A DNA stretch of 64,000 bases, from assembly GCF_015832195.1 (NCBI RefSeq), contig NC_052030.1:12977439-13041438 (forward strand), written 5' to 3'. Source of the DNA: Motacilla alba alba (Eukaryota; Chordata; Aves; Passeriformes; Motacillidae). Of the stretch, positions 34,276 to 46,234 are shown one piece after another; position 1 is the stretch's first letter; every line of letters begins with the position of its first letter. The position numbers and the translations under genes were made by a program. The notes beneath the pieces are model-generated. The model saw nothing but the letters and a program-made list of their open reading frames with translations. It was not told where the DNA came from and did no database searches.

Positions 34276-36617
34276 TAAACAGGTTTAGGTAAGAATTCAC
34301 CTGAAATCACTTTAAAAATTCCATCAGTGCTGCTTGTCCCAGTTTGCACTGCCCACCTGCCCCTGCAGCAGGCTGCCTGGCACTCTGGGCTGCCTTGGCC
34401 AGGATCGTTTCAGGGGCTGCCCCTGGAGCAGGCAGAAAAGCTGCACCTTCTTGTGTGTGACAGCACAGCAAAGTGAGGGGCAAGGGACAACTTTAACGAG
34501 CACTTCCTGGAACAGGACAGCACACAACCTGCAAGCCCCGTGCCACCCTGAGCCACCAAATCATTCCCACTGTGGGTTGGGTGCAACTGCAGGAGCAGAA
34601 TGTTTGCTGCACGTTGTGCCCCTTGTTTTGGAATCCAGCAGTTCCCTTGGCATCCGTGCCAGTCCATCCTGAGAGCCCCAACAAACACACACTGACAATG
34701 AGGATAAGGCACATTGCTGCAGCGCTCTCGAGGAGCTGGTAAAATGATATTTTAATCAAACAGCTCAGCTGCAATTGCCATGAACTGCTGGGAAGGTTAA
34801 GGCTGGGGCTCAGTGTTCTACTGAGAAAACACAGAATTATTCCAAACACGGTTCCACCGCCACTGCTTGACTCAGATTAAAAGCAGAGGATGCAAAGCAG
34901 AGTTTCCAGCCCTAACAGCAAACTGCAGCCACCAAAACACACCCAACTCTCAGAGCAGTCCTCCAGCAAGACAGTGCAATGCTGCAGAAAGGAACTGCTG
35001 CCAGGCTGGCGTGCCTCAGTCCTCAACACAGACCTGGGGAGGGCAGGTAATTTAATTCACTCCAAAATGAGGAACACAGCCACGCTCAGGGCTCTGAGGC
35101 CAGCTCCCAGCTGCAGCTGGACTGCCTGCTGTGCCCACACTCTCCTGAGACCAAAAGGCAGCACCAGTGCTCACCAGCTCTGAAAGCAGGAGAGCAGTTG
35201 CGTTCTGGGGACACCCCGGGCCAGCCCTGCTCCTGTGGCTCTGCAGCACAGCGAGGGGACCTGGCACAGCCCCTGGAAGCCTGCCCAACAGCCTGGACTC
35301 TGCTGAAAACCACAATGCCACCTGGACTAAAGCCACACCTATCAGGAAGATGTGGTAAGAAAAGCTAACTTTCATTGTGGATGTCAGCCTGGAGCTGCAG
35401 CACCAGTCACAGTGAGGAGAGCTGTGGGAACAAAAGGGAGAAAAGGACTCAACAACAACCATTGTGGCAGTCATCAAAAAAATTAATTAAAAGTAATTAG
35501 AGAAAAAGCCAGCCTCAATAACTAACTGATGTTTGCTGGGCAGGAGTCCAGAGAACGTGCTGCCCTTTTGGTACAGAGTGAATTCCCCAGATCCAAGTGG
35601 CCCGAGATGGACACAGGAGAGGCAATTAAAAGGGGAATCAGCGGCCCTGGGCAGGGTCTGGCTGTGTGCCCTCGCTGTCCCCAGGCTCCTGCCCATCCCT
35701 CTGCCCTCCTGTGCTGCCACCCTGGCACCAGGGCTTCAGAAAGCCCAGGTCCCTGCTGTGGAGGGACAGTGCTGGTGCTGAAAACGTGACAGGAGCTCAT
35801 CTGCCACCAGAATAACTCAATAATTGTCACACAGGGAAAAGCTCCGTGGAAGATTGCTGCGTGCTGACACTGAGGGGAAGCTGTGTTTCAACAGGAGCAC
35901 ATTCTGTCACACAAACCTCTGCTTTCCAGGAAACGTTTCACTGACTTCTACACAAAGGCCATGAATGACTCTGAACCCTCTTTGTGCTGCAGCCAGTGAT
36001 TTTTTTTTTCTCTTCCACACCAAATATTTAAATGTCAATCTCTTAACAAAACAAACTGCCTTTGGAGGCTGGGAGCACAGGCTGTGTTCCTTATTAGCCC
36101 TTTCCTAGGTAACCTAAATTGCAGCCAACTAACATGTGGATTATAAATTCCCTTACAAAAAATCCATAAAATATTAGTTTTAACTGTCCACCTCTATTAT
36201 TTCCACCTGAAGAAGTTAATTCGAACAGCTGCAAATGAAGCCTTTTGAGTCCAGCTTTACTTAAAGCTATTTAAAAGGAAGAAACCCAAAACCCTCCCAA
36301 ATGAGTTTAACCAGAATATTTATCATAATACACTCCACAGAACAAAGCATTTTCTTCTATATTGAATATTCATTTCTGTAAAGAAAAGCTTGAAAAAACA
36401 ACCACACAGCAAATCAAGGCCTCAGGAGTGCAAAAGGCAGGGGGTGTCCTGGCAGGGAGTGCCCCCAGCACCAGCAAAGCATTGCCAGGAGCCCTGCCAA
36501 GGAAGCCAGGCTGCTGCCCCAGCTCACTGCAAGGAGCTGTCCCAGCCTCCTGACCAACAGAACCCCTGAATCCTCACACAGGCTGGGGCTGAGCCCTGCT
36601 CTGCTCTCAGGTGAGGG

Positions 36618-36994
36618 GTTTGCAGGGTCCCAGGACGAGGGGAGAGATGAGGATCTTGACTCCATGTTCCAGAAGGCTGATTTACTATATTATGATAGAT
36701 ATTATATTAAAAATGCTAAACTAAAACTGAAAGAACAGAGAGAAAGGATCCATCAGAAGGCTGGGCAGGAACAGAAAGGGATGAATAACAAAGGCTGTGA
36801 CTGAGCAGAGCCTGAGCCAGCTGCATCCTTGATTGGTCATTCATTAGAAACACCTCCCTGGACCAACCAAGGCAGCACCTGCTGCATCCCACAGCAGCAG
36901 AGAGTTCTTGTTTGCATTTCCTTCCTGAGGCTGCTCAGCTGCTCAGGAGAAGAAAATCCTGGCAAAGGATTGTCATAACATATCGTGGTGATAC
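36618..36994 (-). mobile_element. LTR relative, copy 2, reverse orientation
   Basis: On the - strand this is similar along its length to the LTRs at 21358 and 59475, including the AT-rich TATA-like part and the common 3' portion ending in GGACCCTGCAAA. Its termini are less clear: it lacks the TG start and the last roughly ten bases of the other copies. The sequence TGAGGG occurs at both edges (36612-36617 and 36995-37000) and may be a target duplication of a terminally eroded solo LTR. It is intergenic. Confidence 0.8.
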
Positions 36995-37412
36995 TGAGGG
37001 GCAAACACAGCCTGGCCAGGCAGGTCACAGCTCTCAGCACCCACATCCTTTTGGGCACTGCCATAGCTCAGCAGAGGCACGAGCTGCAGGGGGAACAGGC
37101 CCAGGAGCAATTGGGATAAAGAAGAGTTTTGGCTGCTTTGGCTCAGCCCTGCTGTGCGTGCCAGGAGGAGATGGATGCTAGAGGCCAGAGGGGTCCCTGC
37201 ACCCCCAGCTCGTGGTGCTGCTGTGGCCAGGAGCTTCTCTGCAGCCCCAAAACACACACGTGGCAATGGCAAGCTTTTGTTAATGCTACCACCACAGAAA
37301 ACAACAAATGATCAGGAATTTACTGTTCCCACCACCACCAGAGGCTCTTTCTGTCTCACACTTACCGTGGCTGTCCCAGCAGGCTGGCAGTGTGCTGCAG
37401 GGAGCAGCTCCT

Positions 37413-37580
37413 TCTGCTCTGGGCCAAGGCTCCCTCTGGGGCTCTGTCTGAGCCCCCCAGGCTGGGCTCTGGGCCAAGGCTCCCTCTGTGGGCTCTGTCT
37501 GAGCCCCCCAGGCTGGGCTCTGGGCCAAGGCTCCCTCTGGGGGCTCTGTTTGGGCCCCCCAGGCTGGGCTCTGGCACAGG
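37413..37580. repeat. Minisatellite, 50/51-bp unit, about three copies
   Basis: GGGCCAAGGCTCCCTCTG recurs at 37421, 37471 and 37522, followed each time by GGCTCTGT and GCCCCCCAGGCTGG. It is intergenic. Confidence 0.88.
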
Positions 37581-38604
37581 GCAGATCCTGGTTCCTCTGA
37601 GCAGCTCTGTGCCCGGGCTGGTCCCAGCAGGCACGTCCTCCCAGGCAGCAGGGAGAGCACAGCTCAGTGTTTCTGGCTGTGCAGCCCCGGAGCTCTCTCC
37701 AGCTCACTGTTTGCTTTCCTCTCCAAGTCAGGACTGACCTTTCCTCAGGTGTTTGGGCTTTGGATGATGAAGGGAGAGACAGCGGTACGGCAAACAGGTG
37801 ACACCTGGTGTGCACAGCCGCTGAGGGCTGCCTCTGTCACTGCCATGGCATTAATCTCGTGTCCGTGCACAGCGCGTGTGGCTGCCGAGCAGGAGCCTCA
37901 CCTGCAGACACAAATCCCTCCCGACTGTCAGGCACAGAAAGCTGGAGGCACAGCACAGCCCCAGAGGGATGGGGAGAGCCTGGGAGAGCAGATCTTGGGA
38001 AGCTGCTTCAAATACAGCCAAGGGGCTCAAATGCAGCCCTTTCACCTCAACACTGCGTGCACGGCACAGAAATCCCCAAAAAAAAACCCTAACCTGGGAG
38101 GAACTGCAGTGTGCTGATTTTCTGAACCGCACTGCATAAAGCTCTGTTTATTCTTCAACATCCCTCCTGCTCACCGGAGAGTCCAGACTGCTGAGCCAAA
38201 GTCTCCCCTTCCAGCAATTTGCAAGCAAACCTGGAGGAAAGCTCCTGGCATCCCTGGCAGCCCTGACACTCCTGCAGTGCCAGGCAAACAGCACTCCCTG
38301 AGCCACTGGAGTCTGTGCTCCAGCAGTCCCTCCTCACACCACAGCGTTTAGAACGTCAAAAAGAAAAAAAAAAAACAATTAATGAGCCTGATCTGTTGCA
38401 TTATGAACACTCTGGAAGGTGAGGGGGCAGGGGCTGATTTCTCAGTGCAGGAAATAGGTGTTTATGTGTCCTGTCCTGTGCACACCCCACCCGGGCTGTA
38501 AAGCTGGAGGCTTTTCTCTTTGCTCAAGGCTTAATTGCCCTGAGTATTCACTGCCTGCATCTATTTCCCAAAAATGATGTGTTCCAAGCTCATTCTCTTT
38601 TTTC

Positions 38605-38627
38605 TTTTTTTTTTTTTTTTTTTTTTT
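38605..38627. repeat. T23 homopolymer
   Basis: Twenty-three T on the + strand, followed by a short GGGGAAAAGG and a GA-rich run. I could not connect it to a retroposon body on either side. Confidence 0.8.
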
Positions 38628-39324
38628 GGAGGGGAAAAGGGGAAGAGAGAGAGAGAATCCTCAGATCAGTAAGTGAAATAATTCACAGCTATCCTCTTTT
38701 ATAGAAAACAAATCCATCTCCCCACCTCCCCACACCCCACATTGTGGCTGCTGCATTATCTGTGTGAGCCAGGCACTGGCAAGGAGACAGGGGAAAAATG
38801 ACAGGACATTGTAAGAGAATTTAATGAAGTGGCTGCAAATATTGTATCCAAATAAATGAAGTGAATAATGCAGGAGCCATTCCAGGTCCCTTCCACGACA
38901 GAGAGCATTGTGTGAGCAGCACATCCGAGGAGCTGGGGGACACAAAGGTGCCACTGTGGCACACAGAGCGGGAACAATGGGCACCTCACCTGCCCCAATT
39001 CACTGCAGCAACTCGCTCAGGAAGAAAGGAGCAGGTGGTCAAAGGGGAGGAGGAGAACTGTCAGCCCTTCTGATCTCAACAATTTGCTTCTGCTCAGGGT
39101 GGAGGAAAAGAGGTTGATGCCAGCCCTGCACCTCGGAGCTGCTGCAGCCCTGCTGAGGCCCTGGGGCTGGCACTGCCACCACCACTACCTGCCTGTCCTT
39201 AGAAATGTTCCCCGTGCACAGGGACACAGAGCAGAGCACAGGGACCCGGGCACTGCCAGGCTCTCCATGGCTGTGCCTCCTGTCCCTGCCAGCACCTGGG
39301 GACACTCACTGTTCCCTGGCTCTC

Positions 39325-39915
39325 TGTAAAACACCTCTGGGTTCCTCTGTCTGCACAAAGAACACTCACAAAGGTGTAAAACACCTCTGGATTCCTCTCT
39401 CTGCACGAAGAACACTCACAAAGGTGTAAAACACCTTTCTGTTCCTCTTTCTGCATGAGGAACACTCACAAAGGTGTAGAACACTTTTGGATTCCTCTCT
39501 CTGCATGAAGAACATTAACAAAGGTGTAAAACACTTTTCTGTTCTCTCTGCATGAGGGACACTCACAAATGTGTAAAACACCTCTGGGTTCCTCTCTCTG
39601 CATGAGGAACACTCACACAGGTGTAAAACACCTCTGGATTCCTCTCTCTGCATGAAGAACATTCACAAAGATGTAAAACACCTCTGGGTTCCTCTCTCTG
39701 CATGAGGAACACTCCCACAGGTGTAAAACACCTCTGGATTCTTCTCTCTGCATGAGGAACACTCACACAGGTGTAAAACACCTTTCTGTTCCTCTCTCTG
39801 CATGAGGGACACTCCCACAGGTGTAAAACACCTCTGGGTTCCTCTCTCTGCACGAGGCTCACTCCCACAGGTGTAAAACACCTTTCTGTTCCTCTCTCTG
39901 CACGAGGCTCACTCC
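39325..39915. repeat. Minisatellite, 50-bp unit, twelve copies
   Basis: GTGTAAAACACCTCTGG, TTCCTCTCTCTGCATGAGG, AACACTCACACAG. TGTAAAACAC starts at 39325, 39375, 39425, 39475, 39525, 39572, 39622, 39672, 39722, 39772, 39822 and 39872, so eleven spacings are 50 except one of 47. It is intergenic. Open frames here are artefacts. Confidence 0.95.
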
Positions 39916-42499
39916 CACCAGCAGTGGCACTGCCTTTGGGGACAGCACTGAAGGCTCAGCTCTCACACACTGCTGTCCCAGCTCTCGTTCCAGCCTCCTT
40001 TGGCCCTGTCCCTGCACCCCAAATGTGACAGGGCTCCCAGCTGCCCTTGTGGGGGTGCAGGACAGCTTCTGCAGAGGCCACTGTCCCAGGAGCCCGGGCA
40101 CAGCAGGCTGCTCTGAGCTGTGCCAGCTCAGAGCAGGGACACCACAAATCCAGGTGGGGAACCAGCAGCAGGAACCTTCAGAGCTCTTTTACCTCACCTT
40201 GCTTGCAAACTCTCCGTGTGCCTCTGCTCCAATTCTGTCCAATTCTCAGTTCCCCAGGCCTGGCAGGGAGAGAACAAATGGCTGGCACCTGCCCACCCCC
40301 TCCAGCTCTGCCAGCTGGGCCCCAAGGCACCCTCCCCTCCCTGGGGACACGTCCTGCACCCATCCTGCTGTCCACCAAGCCTCTCCTAACCCAGCTGCAA
40401 TCCCTGACAGCTTTACTGGCAAATTCCCTCTCTGCCCAGCTCATGCTAAGAACCTTAATATTCCTGCAGATTCAGAAAGGGGATTTCCAACAAGCATTAG
40501 GAAAATTAAACTTCTCAAGAGCTGTCTCAATCTGACAAGCTATTTCTGGCTCTTTAAAGGACAGTAAGTGAAAATATTCAGCTGGGGGGTGGGGAAGCTG
40601 TAGTGAGCAAAGGATGAGCTAGAGGCAGAAAGGAGGACAGGCAGTGCTGGGTGTACCTAAGGCACCCATGGGTGTATTCACAGCCACAGAAACACAGGAG
40701 TGGGACTTGTTTAAGGCCTCCTGCTGCCTTGGAACAGAAAATCCCCATCTCCCACCCCCTGCCCCCAGCCAAAGCCACAGCAGCTGACAGCACTGATGAG
40801 TGTGAGAGGCACGGCACCTCCCTTGGGGATCTGGGCTTTGCATTCCACCAGAGCCCCCTTGGGCAGCAGGCTGGCAGCTCCTGGTTCATCCAGCAGCTTC
40901 CCACCAGGACTCTGCGGATGGGAGACAGGGAGGGCACAGTCAGCCCTGCCCTGGCTGGCCTGGGGACACTGGGCTCACCAGAACTCCAGCTGGAGGTGGC
41001 ACCAGCGCCCAGCTTGGGCTGGTCCCAGGGCTGGGCTGGGTGCACCTCCCAGATCCCAGGGATTTGGGTGTGTCCTGCTGCTCCCTTCCCAGCAAGGAGG
41101 CTACCAAATGTCCCCAAATCCCAGCTTAGCCATCCCTGTCCCCTTTTGCTCCTTTCTGCCCCTCTCTGCTGCTTTTTCTTTGTGCCTCCTGTTCAGAGCT
41201 CCCCAGCCTACACCCCAGGGGAGGAGAGGCTGTTTATAGCCCAGGTCACTGCCGGGGAGGGTGAGAAGCTGAACCAGGCTTTCAAGATGTAAGGGTGTGA
41301 CTCCGAAGGAGGAGATGATGTTATTTTCTTTAGGAGCATCAGAGTGGCAAAATTTAGCTGTTTGCAAATTTCTCAGCAGTGTGGCCTGACTCTTGCTCTA
41401 AACCCTGGAAATTTCCCCGATTTGAGGCCTGATCTGTGTGATGATGCTCAGCTTGTCTGTCTGTCCTCCCTCTTCCTTGCAGCAATCTTCCCCAGCAGCC
41501 TCACACATCACACCCCAGCTGGGTTGAAGTGCACCCCCTGCAATTACAGCCCCTCCTCAGGGGTGCAGTGGGAGCGGGGGCAGCAGCTCTGCAGAAGATG
41601 AGGGGACAAAGCAATGAGATGATTAAAGCCCCATGGCTCTTCAGGGGCTGGGGTGATGGTGCAAGGGCTGTGCAGTGCAATGGAAAAAATCCTTCTGAGC
41701 TTGCACTTGCAGCCTGCCAAAAGTGCCCCTGCAGCTGCAGGAACTGGTCTTGCAGAAGACAATTAGAGTGCTGCATTAAAGCCAAGGCTGTGTGGAGAGC
41801 TGGGTACAGAGCAAGAGCTGATCAACAGGCAGGATTTCCCACTATTGCGGAACACTTTGCACTTATTTAAGGCAGGAGCACAAGAGGGACTGATTTGACC
41901 TTGTGTCCTGCCGGGCAGCACAGGAGGGAATGCCAAATTCTAAAAGCAAAGCTATTGATTAGGCCTGAGAGAGGGGAGTGATGCAAGAAAGCCGTGCAGT
42001 TATTCATGGCCAAGAGGAGCACAGTGATTTAGGGGTTTGGCTGGATGATAACAGCATGGAAAATGTGTGTCCACAGACATCAGAGGATTTGCTGAAGGAA
42101 TAGGGAGGCATGAGGTACAATGTGCAGGTGGGTGAGCTCCTCATGGACACAGGTGATGCTGGGCTGCACCCAGCCAGAGTGCTGACCTAGGCAGTGCTCA
42201 GGGAGAGAGCAAGGACAGCCCCCGTCCCTCTGTCCTTATTTCTGCTCCACTCTGCCCCTCTGCACTTACTGAGCTCAGGAAAACGCTGCAGATGGGGCTC
42301 AGTCATCTCTGCAGCCTCACATTACCAGGGCTGAGTAGTGAAGCTCCTTGGATTGCTTTTTGTGTGATTAGTGCATCAACTGACTGTAGGAAGCTCTAAT
42401 TTAATTACCAGGAACACAGGCCTGAACATGAACAAGCAGAGTCCTGCCACACTTCAAAGCTGCAGCCTTCTGGTGCTGGGGAAACTGATCTGGGCTCTG

Positions 42500-42815
42500 C
42501 CAGGTGCCACAGAGAGCTGGTGGCACCCAGGCAGGGCCAGGCAGCACGGACAGGGCTGGGGAACTGAGGCACAGAGAGCTGGCACCAGGCAGCACGGACA
42601 GGGAAACTGAGGCACAGAGAGCTGGCACCAGGCAGCATGGACAGGGAAACTGAGGCACAGAGAGCTGGCACCAGGCAGCACAGACAGGGCTGGGGAACTG
42701 AGGCACAGAGAGCTGGCACCAGGCAGCATGGACAGGGAAACTGAGGCACAGAGAGCTGGCACCAGGCAGCACAGACAGGGAAACTGAGGCACAGAGAGCT
42801 GGCACCAGGCAGAGC
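42500..42815. repeat. Minisatellite, 43/48-bp unit, about seven copies
   Basis: ACAGAGAGCTGGCACCAGGC recurs at 42571, 42614, 42657, 42705, 42748 and 42791, with a diverged first unit near 42510. Longer units carry a GCTGGG insertion. It is intergenic. Confidence 0.92.
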
Positions 42816-45689
42816 TGGAGCAGGGTCTGTGGTGCAGAGGCAGCCTGGCAGGAGCCCTGATGTGCACCCAGAGCAGTTCAGCAGGGAGCCACGAGCTGGG
42901 GCTGTGCAAACCAACGTGACTCGGGGCACCGGTGTCCCTGCAGGCTGCCCGGGGCAGATGTGGCAGGACTTGTCGTGTGCAATCCAGCAGCCACCTTGGC
43001 CGTGTGGTGGGGATCTCCTAATGAGCACTGGCAGGACACACAAGCACAGCAGCACTGCTGCTTCTCCAGCCATTAATATTACATTCGTGGGCTGCTTAAT
43101 TTGCTGTTCCTCACAGAGCTGGAGCAGGGAGCCTGCATAATGAAGCATTTGTTGACAGAGGTCTTCATATCACATCAGCAAGGAGGCAGCAAACAATCCT
43201 GTTTCAGGCACACTCGCTTGACTCGGGTAACCTTGGCCCTCGTGATGCTCCGAGGATGAGCAGGGCCCAGGTGCTCTCTCTTCTCAGGCCATTAGTGCTG
43301 CCAGTTTTTGGAACTTCACCAGTTCAAGCTTCCAAAGAGCACTGGAAGGAGCATTATTTCTGCATGAGGAAGGTGATGGGTGTTGGCAGCCAAGCACTGC
43401 TCAGAAAGGTGCTTAAGCAGATGGCTGGGTAAGGGCACCGGCAGGGCCCACCTGGGAGCTTTCAAACAGAAATGAACTGGAAGCACAACACAAATCCTGT
43501 CCCCTCAGCACTTTGCAGTGATAGCCTTCCTTGCTTTGGAGCTCTCCTGGCCTCAGGGCACAGCTCGAGCTGCAGCCAGCCAGGGCACCGTGTGGGGAGC
43601 TCGGGCTGGCACCTTGCACCTGCCCTGCAGGACACACCTGGCCTTGTACCTGCAGGACACACCTGTCCCACCCCCCAGCCCCCTCGGCTGAGCCCCTCTG
43701 TGCCAGGGGAGGGCTGCCAGCGGGACAGCTCAGAGTCCTGGTGGCACTGCACTGCTGGCAGCGAGATGTGCGGCTGCAGGGCTCTGCAGGGATGGGCTCT
43801 GGCACCACAATGAACATGTAGAAATGTGTGACAGAGTTCCTGCGCTTTCAGGACTAAATAAATTCATCTCTGGGAGTTTTTTAAATGCTTGAGGCATTTT
43901 CTAAACGCACCATTTGGCAGCGATAGCTCCTTCCCCGAGCTAATTCCTCAGTGATGCTTGCTGGACTTTGATCAATACCAGCCGAGTCCAGCCAGCTCTC
44001 TCTCCTCAGTGACACGTGTGAAAGCTCTTCCAGGCTGTACTACACGAGTCCTTCAGCTCTCACTGAGCAGCTTCCACAGCAGAACAGCTCGGGGGCCACG
44101 GGAGACTGAGAGCTGGCAGTGCTGGAGAAACTGAGCACACCCAGAGCTGAACTAAAGCGTCTCCAGGGTGCTCATTTCATTTACATCCCATTCATTACAG
44201 AAACGAGGTGTGAAAGCAGTTTCTAGAGCTGCCTGGTGCAGGCTGCACATAGATTTAATACCTGTTGTGGTTTTTAAAGTCAATTCCAGCGAAGTCTCCT
44301 TTCCAACCAATTATTTAGCTGCATTGCTCAGACTTTGGTGTTTAATGCAGCTGGGTCTAAACCACCATCTATTTCAGACTGCTGAAGGGGTGGCTTTTAA
44401 AATGAAAGAAGAGAGTAAAGAACCAGCTTACCTGATTGATAGGACCACTGAGTTTCTACTCCCGATTGTATTCATGCACAAATCTCTAAAATGAACGAAA
44501 CTGTATCAGATAAATCTTTTTGTTTTAAACATGCCTCAATCAGTCTACTCACAGGAAGAGATACTCAAACATGAAAATAAGAGGCAAGTGCACAGAAGAA
44601 AACAATAAAGTAATTAATAACTCTCACGGGAGAGTGCTTGCTGTCAGCAGGGCTCTTTATCAGGTTCAAGAGATTGCCAGTGGGAGCCACAGCTGCAAAA
44701 CATTGAGTGTGTGCAGCACATCAACACCACCCCTGCTTTAACGATGGGGAACAGGATTGAGGCCCCACGTCTGCCAGCTGGGATCTCAGCTGAATGCCTG
44801 AAACACGGAATTCCTCCCTGGGATGCTCCAAGGTGCAGAGGGCTTTGCTTAGCAGTGTGGGGCCTGTGCAGTGCAGAAAGGGGAATGTACACAACACCCC
44901 TGCCAAAGATACACACGTGCAAAGATCTCTACAGGAACCTGATGTATTCTGCTATTAGCAGATTAATTAGGCTGATTGCTTGCATACAGGTGGCCACAGG
45001 ACCCTGCACAGTGGGGTCTGGCCACAGATCTGCAGTGACTCTGGGCACATCACCTCACCCTGGGCTCCCCAGGTCAGGAAGGGACACACCTTGCTCTGTG
45101 AGGTGCACGGGAAAGAGCACCCCAAACGCATTATTTATGGCACTGCCCCGTGGACAGGGCCAGCTCCAGCTGCTGCACACACAGGCAGCTCTGAGCAGGC
45201 ACACAGGCACACTGCGTGGCAGGATCCTCAGTGCTGCAGCTGAGGCCGTTTGTCCTCAGAGAACACTTCTGTGGTTTGTGCTGCCAGAGGAACTGCTGTT
45301 GGTTCCCCTGCTCCCCAGAGGCAGCTGAGGCAGGAATGTGATCCAGCAGGGCAGCTCTGGGCACAGCAGCTGTGACAGGCTGCTCCCAGCTCGGCTCGTA
45401 CCTGCTCCTCCCGAGGAGGGGGACTGGCCACTCACTGCCACGCTGGGAAGGCAAACCTGCACTCACACCTGGGCTCTGCTGGGCTCCAGACACACCCGGG
45501 CACTGTCACCCTGCCTGCCTCACTGCAGACACCACGTCCTGATGTGCAAAAAGCACCCAAAACAGCCCCAGAGCTGGCGGCAAGGCTGGGCTGGGCCTGC
45601 GGGGAGGCTGCCAGGCTGTGCAGCAGCAGCAAGGCTGCTTCCCTCACCTGAGAGCTCAGCCAGAGCTGGTCTGGACCCTGCACTGTCCT

Positions 45690-45790
45690 GTCCTCACTGC
45701 TGCACCTGGTCCTGCTCTGTCACTGCTGCACCTGGTCCTGCTCTGTCACTGCTGCACCTGGTCCTGTCCTCACTGCTGCGCTCCGTCCTG
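45690..45790. repeat. Short array of CTGCTGCACCTGGTCCTG units
   Basis: Three to four units of about 26 bp: CTGCTGCACCTGGTCCTG plus CTCTGTCA or TCCTCA. It is intergenic. Confidence 0.82.
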
Positions 45791-46234
45791 CACTGGGTCA
45801 CCCAAGCCTCGAGCAGAGATGCTGAAAGAAAGCAAAGAGCATCTGATCTCCAAAGTGTTGGGCACATTGGCTCTGTTTACTCACCTACCCCCTTAAAAGG
45901 TGTCTAGCCAAACGTGGATCCTCCCAGAGGAGAACACCAGACCCCAAACCCAGAAACTCACATCTCGGCTTTCAGGCTAGGAGTAAAGCATGTGGATTTA
46001 TTTGCAAACAGCTCCAAATCTTGGAAGGGTGACTTGGTGCACACACATTTGTAGCGTGACACGTTGTTGGTGCTGCAGGTGCTCCCCCAGCACTGCCAGT
46101 GTACAATCCTGGGAGTGGATTGTGCCTCCTGCATCCATCAAACACTCATGTCTGTACTGCTGCCAGGCTTCCCAGGGTAAACGTTCTGACAGCAAAAGGA
46201 AAGAGGCGTTTGGAGTAGGAAAAAAAGATGAAGC

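Larger units (their letters stand above)
31631..46230. other. Intergenic region between convergent genes
   Basis: No conserved coding exon was recognised on either strand. It holds a reverse-oriented LTR relative (36618-36994), minisatellites at about 37413-37580, 39325-39915, 42500-42815 and 45690-45790, a GT-rich low-complexity tract near 34195-34275 and a T23 run at 38605-38627. The long open frames inside the arrays are consequences of tandem repetition. Confidence 0.75.

Noticed and set aside
38605..38627. T23 run as the tail of a reverse-oriented retroposon
   Set aside because: No retroposon body or flanking duplication could be recognised next to it.
39366..39881. Cysteine-rich repeated open frames on the - strand
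   Set aside because: Explained by the 50-bp array. The period is not a multiple of three, so the frame changes every unit and there is no conserved protein.
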